Made by a program: the position numbers and the translations under genes. Under the pieces are notes generated by a model. That model saw only the letters and a list, made by a program, of their open reading frames with translations, did no database searches and was not told the origin of the DNA. Shown here piece by piece: positions 62,191 to 64,000 of a stretch of DNA of 64,000 nucleotides. The stretch is taken from the NCBI RefSeq assembly GCF_020524085.2, contig NZ_CP129016.1, forward strand, positions 1,544,001-1,608,000, in the 5' to 3' direction. This stretch comes from Halobacillus litoralis. Its GTDB lineage: Bacteria; Bacillota; Bacilli; Bacillales; Halobacillaceae. Position 1 is the first letter of the stretch, and every line of letters starts with the position of its first letter.

Positions 62191-63627
62191 ATGAAGCACA
62201 TGTATGTTGGTGGTGAATGGGTAGAAAGTGAGGATAAAAGAACGGTAGCTACGAAAGATCCAGCGACCCAAGAAGTCATTGCAGAAGTACCAAGGGGTGG
62301 CAAAGACGATGTTCATCGAGCTGTATTGACCGCACGACATACCTTTGAATCGGAGGAATGGCAGGACTTTGCCGCTGAAGAGCGCGGGAGGATTCTTTTT
62401 GACATGGCAAGAAGGATCAGAGCATCGGCTGAAGAGTTCGCTCAACTGGAAACAAAGGATACAGGAAAGCCGATTTCTCAAGCCCGAGGGGATGTGGAAG
62501 CTGCTGCCCGTTATTTTGAATATTACGCAGGCATGGCTGATAAGATTTTTGGAGAAACGATCCCGGTCCAGTCGGATGTATTGGATTACACGGTGAGGGA
62601 GCCGGTGGGAGTGACGGCTCATATTATTCCCTGGAACTATCCGATCCAGATCACTTCACGGAGTACAGCTGCTGCCATTGCCACAGGGAATACTGTTGTC
62701 GTAAAGCCGGCGGAGGATACACCTCTTACAGCCCTTAAACTCGCAGAACTTTTTGATGAAACATCTTTGCCTAAAGGTGTATTCAATGTCATTACGGGCT
62801 ACGGAAAAGAAGCCGGGGATGCGTTGATTCATCATCCAGAGGTCAACCATATCACCTTTACCGGTTCTGTCCAGACGGGGAGGCTTGTCATGGAAGCAGG
62901 TTCAAAGAATATTGTTCCTGTCACGTTGGAACTTGGAGGCAAGTCCCCGAATATCGTTTTTGCTGATGCCAAGTTGGACGAGGCTGCGAAGTGGATCGTC
63001 AAATCGATTGTCCAGAATGCCGGTCAGACGTGTTCGGCTGGTTCGCGTCTTCTCATTGAAGAAGGAATAAAGGGAGAATTTTTACAACGAATCCAGAAAC
63101 AAATGGAGAGCTTAAAGCTGGGGAGAGGGTTGGATGACCCTGACCTGGGTCCCGTATTGTCGCAAAAGCAATACGAACGGATTGAAATGTTTTTGGACAT
63201 TGCGAAGAAGGAACACGCATCGTTTTTAACAGGAGGGGAGCGCGTCCATGTAGATGGATGTGAAAATGGATATTTTCTTGCCCCGACCATCATTGATGGA
63301 CTTGATCCTCAAAGTGAAGTAGCGCAGGAAGAAATATTCGGACCAGTGCTCAGCGTGTTCACTTTCAAAGAAGAAAAAGAAGCCATTCATCTGGCCAATG
63401 ACACCCCTTATGGATTGGTGACAGGGGTATGGACGGAAAACATCGGACGAGCTCACCGGCTGGCTAAGAAAATAAGAGCCGGACAGGTATTCATCAATAA
63501 CTATGGAGCTGGGGGAGGCATCCAGATGCCTTTTGGTGGATACAAAAAAAGTGGCTTTGGCAGGGAGAAGGGCCTTGAAGCATTGAACAACTATACGATC
63601 CTGAAGAATGTTGCGGTCAAGATGTAA
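62191..63627 (+). CDS. NAD(P)-dependent aldehyde dehydrogenase (478 aa)
   Basis: An ALDH of normal length with catalytic E247 (TLELGGKSPN) and C281 (NAGQTCSAGS), cofactor motif FTGSVQTGR, and C-terminal INNYGAGGGIQMPFGGYKKS. The pattern is closest to the betaine-aldehyde/hydroxyacid-semialdehyde group. It is the last gene of the operon beginning at 56130 and lies 21 bases after the SDR. It should turn the aldehyde formed by the preceding dehydrogenases into an acid. Confidence 0.92.
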   Translation: MKHMYVGGEWVESEDKRTVATKDPATQEVIAEVPRGGKDDVHRAVLTARHTFESEEWQDFAAEERGRILFDMARRIRASAEEFAQLETKDTGKPISQARGDVEAAARYFEYYAGMADKIFGETIPVQSDVLDYTVREPVGVTAHIIPWNYPIQITSRSTAAAIATGNTVVVKPAEDTPLTALKLAELFDETSLPKGVFNVITGYGKEAGDALIHHPEVNHITFTGSVQTGRLVMEAGSKNIVPVTLELGGKSPNIVFADAKLDEAAKWIVKSIVQNAGQTCSAGSRLLIEEGIKGEFLQRIQKQMESLKLGRGLDDPDLGPVLSQKQYERIEMFLDIAKKEHASFLTGGERVHVDGCENGYFLAPTIIDGLDPQSEVAQEEIFGPVLSVFTFKEEKEAIHLANDTPYGLVTGVWTENIGRAHRLAKKIRAGQVFINNYGAGGGIQMPFGGYKKSGFGREKGLEALNNYTILKNVAVKM

Positions 63628-63659
63628 ACGTACTTTTTTTATTACCTTATGAATCAATG

Positions 63660-63684
63660 AAAACTTCTAACGTTGGAGTTTTTT
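63660..63684 (+). terminator. Weak terminator after the aldehyde dehydrogenase gene
   Basis: AAAACTTC (63660-63667) pairs with GGAGTTTT (63675-63682), with one G-T pair, followed by TT. Confidence 0.6.
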
Positions 63685-63711
63685 AACTCTATATGAAAAG
63701 GAGATGGGGGC

Positions 63712-63999
63712 TTGGAAAAAGAAAGGAAGAGAAAACAGGATGATCGGTTCAGGATTGCCAACAGGGAAGCACTGATTGGGGTCGCTCTTGCTGTGTTCAA
63801 TTTCATTTGGTGGTTTGCTTTCGCTTACGGTCTCGGAGATCGAACACCCGAAGACTACTCCTATGTCTTCGGGTTACCTTCCTGGTTCTTTTACAGTTGT
63901 GTGTTAGGATTCATCATTATGACTTTACTCGTCATTTTTGTGGTGAAGGTCTGGTTTGTGGAAGTGCCTTTTGATGAAGAGGATGGTGAACGGACATGA
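63712..63999 (+). CDS. DUF997/YhdT-family membrane protein (95 aa)
   Basis: Two membrane helices (LIGVALAVFNFIWWFAFAYG and WFFYSCVLGFIIMTLLVIFV) joined by GDRTPEDYSYVFGLPSWFFY, the signature of the DUF997/YhdT family. These small proteins are usually encoded just before a PanF-type sodium/pantothenate or related SSS symporter. The start is TTG 63712 with AAAAGGAG eight bases upstream. Its stop overlaps an ATG at 63996 (ATGA), so the next gene is translationally coupled and is probably that symporter. Confidence 0.85.
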   Translation: MEKERKRKQDDRFRIANREALIGVALAVFNFIWWFAFAYGLGDRTPEDYSYVFGLPSWFFYSCVLGFIIMTLLVIFVVKVWFVEVPFDEEDGERT

Positions 64000-64000
64000 A
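63996..64000 (+). CDS. Start of the next gene, probably an SSS symporter (5 bases only)
   Basis: An ATG overlapping the stop of the DUF997 gene (ATGA) opens at the window edge. The product is inferred from the usual neighbour of DUF997 genes and cannot be seen. Confidence 0.4.

Noticed and set aside
62053-62622. A 189-codon minus-strand frame across the SDR and ALDH genes
   Set aside because: It spans two well-supported genes on the other strand.

Overview
The window looks like a chromosome segment of a moderately halophilic or marine member of the Bacillaceae, in the Halobacillus / Virgibacillus / Oceanobacillus neighbourhood. The supporting signs are strong GGAGG ribosome binding sites with some TTG and GTG starts, sigma-A and sigma-54 promoters, CcpA-type cre boxes, SAM-I and purine riboswitches, several SLH-domain surface proteins, and many cation- or gradient-coupled carriers (SSS, AGCS, TRAP, a PanF-type accessory protein). 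The family is fairly safe; the genus is inference. No tRNA, rRNA, CRISPR array, integrase or transposase is visible.

Region 1 (1-17.2 kb) is a nest of five SLH-domain genes. It holds a partial gene at the left edge, a 353-aa protein, an NlpC/P60-SLH wall hydrolase, a 1185-aa protein with three nearly identical 128-aa repeats plus seven OmpL47-like repeats, and a fifth gene cut by an in-frame TGA. Inside the nest sits a minus-strand operon (10.7 to 4.0 kb) for acetoacetate / acyl-CoA metabolism: thiolase, acetoacetyl-CoA synthetase, an SCP2-thiolase-like protein without the usual nucleophilic cysteine, its DUF35 zinc-ribbon partner, a 31-residue membrane peptide and an SSS symporter. Its leader carries two complete tandem SAM-I riboswitches, each with its own terminator. 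This is the most unusual regulatory arrangement in the window.

Region 2 (17.4-23.3 kb) is a probable 4-hydroxybutyrate or related hydroxy-acid module on the minus strand: Fe-dependent alcohol dehydrogenase, NCS2/SLC23-like permease and succinate-semialdehyde dehydrogenase. It is read from a clear sigma-54 promoter with a perfect cre box behind it, next to a PAS-AAA+ sigma-54 activator. Region 3 (23.4-36.1 kb) holds mostly single genes: an OatA-like acyltransferase, pyroglutamyl peptidase, an AGCS symporter, a YrhK-like protein, a nucleosidase-like lipoprotein behind a guanine-type purine riboswitch, a PilZ-like protein, a lactonase of the 6-phosphogluconolactonase family, and glpFK behind a perfect promoter, cre and leader terminator.

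Region 4 (36.4-52.7 kb) is a glycan-use locus. It has a frameshifted NAD-dependent epimerase, a DapA-family aldolase, a cytoplasmic heparinase II/III-like lyase, a YesMN-type two-component system, a sugar ABC importer without its own ATPase (with a perfect cre), a winged-helix regulator, a TIM-barrel isomerase, a Gfo/Idh/MocA oxidoreductase, a cytoplasmic GH20 hexosaminidase and a secreted TIM-barrel-like protein. It suggests import of oligosaccharides containing uronate and N-acetylhexosamine and their breakdown in the cytoplasm; the substrate is not evident.

Region 5 (52.9-64 kb) has an M20 amidohydrolase and an aldo/keto reductase. These are followed by a hydroxy-acid catabolic operon: FCD-type GntR regulator with a palindromic operator, FAD-linked dehydrogenase, TRAP transporter, tartrate/malate-type dehydrogenase, SDR and aldehyde dehydrogenase. 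The window ends with a DUF997 protein and the first codon of the next gene, probably a symporter.
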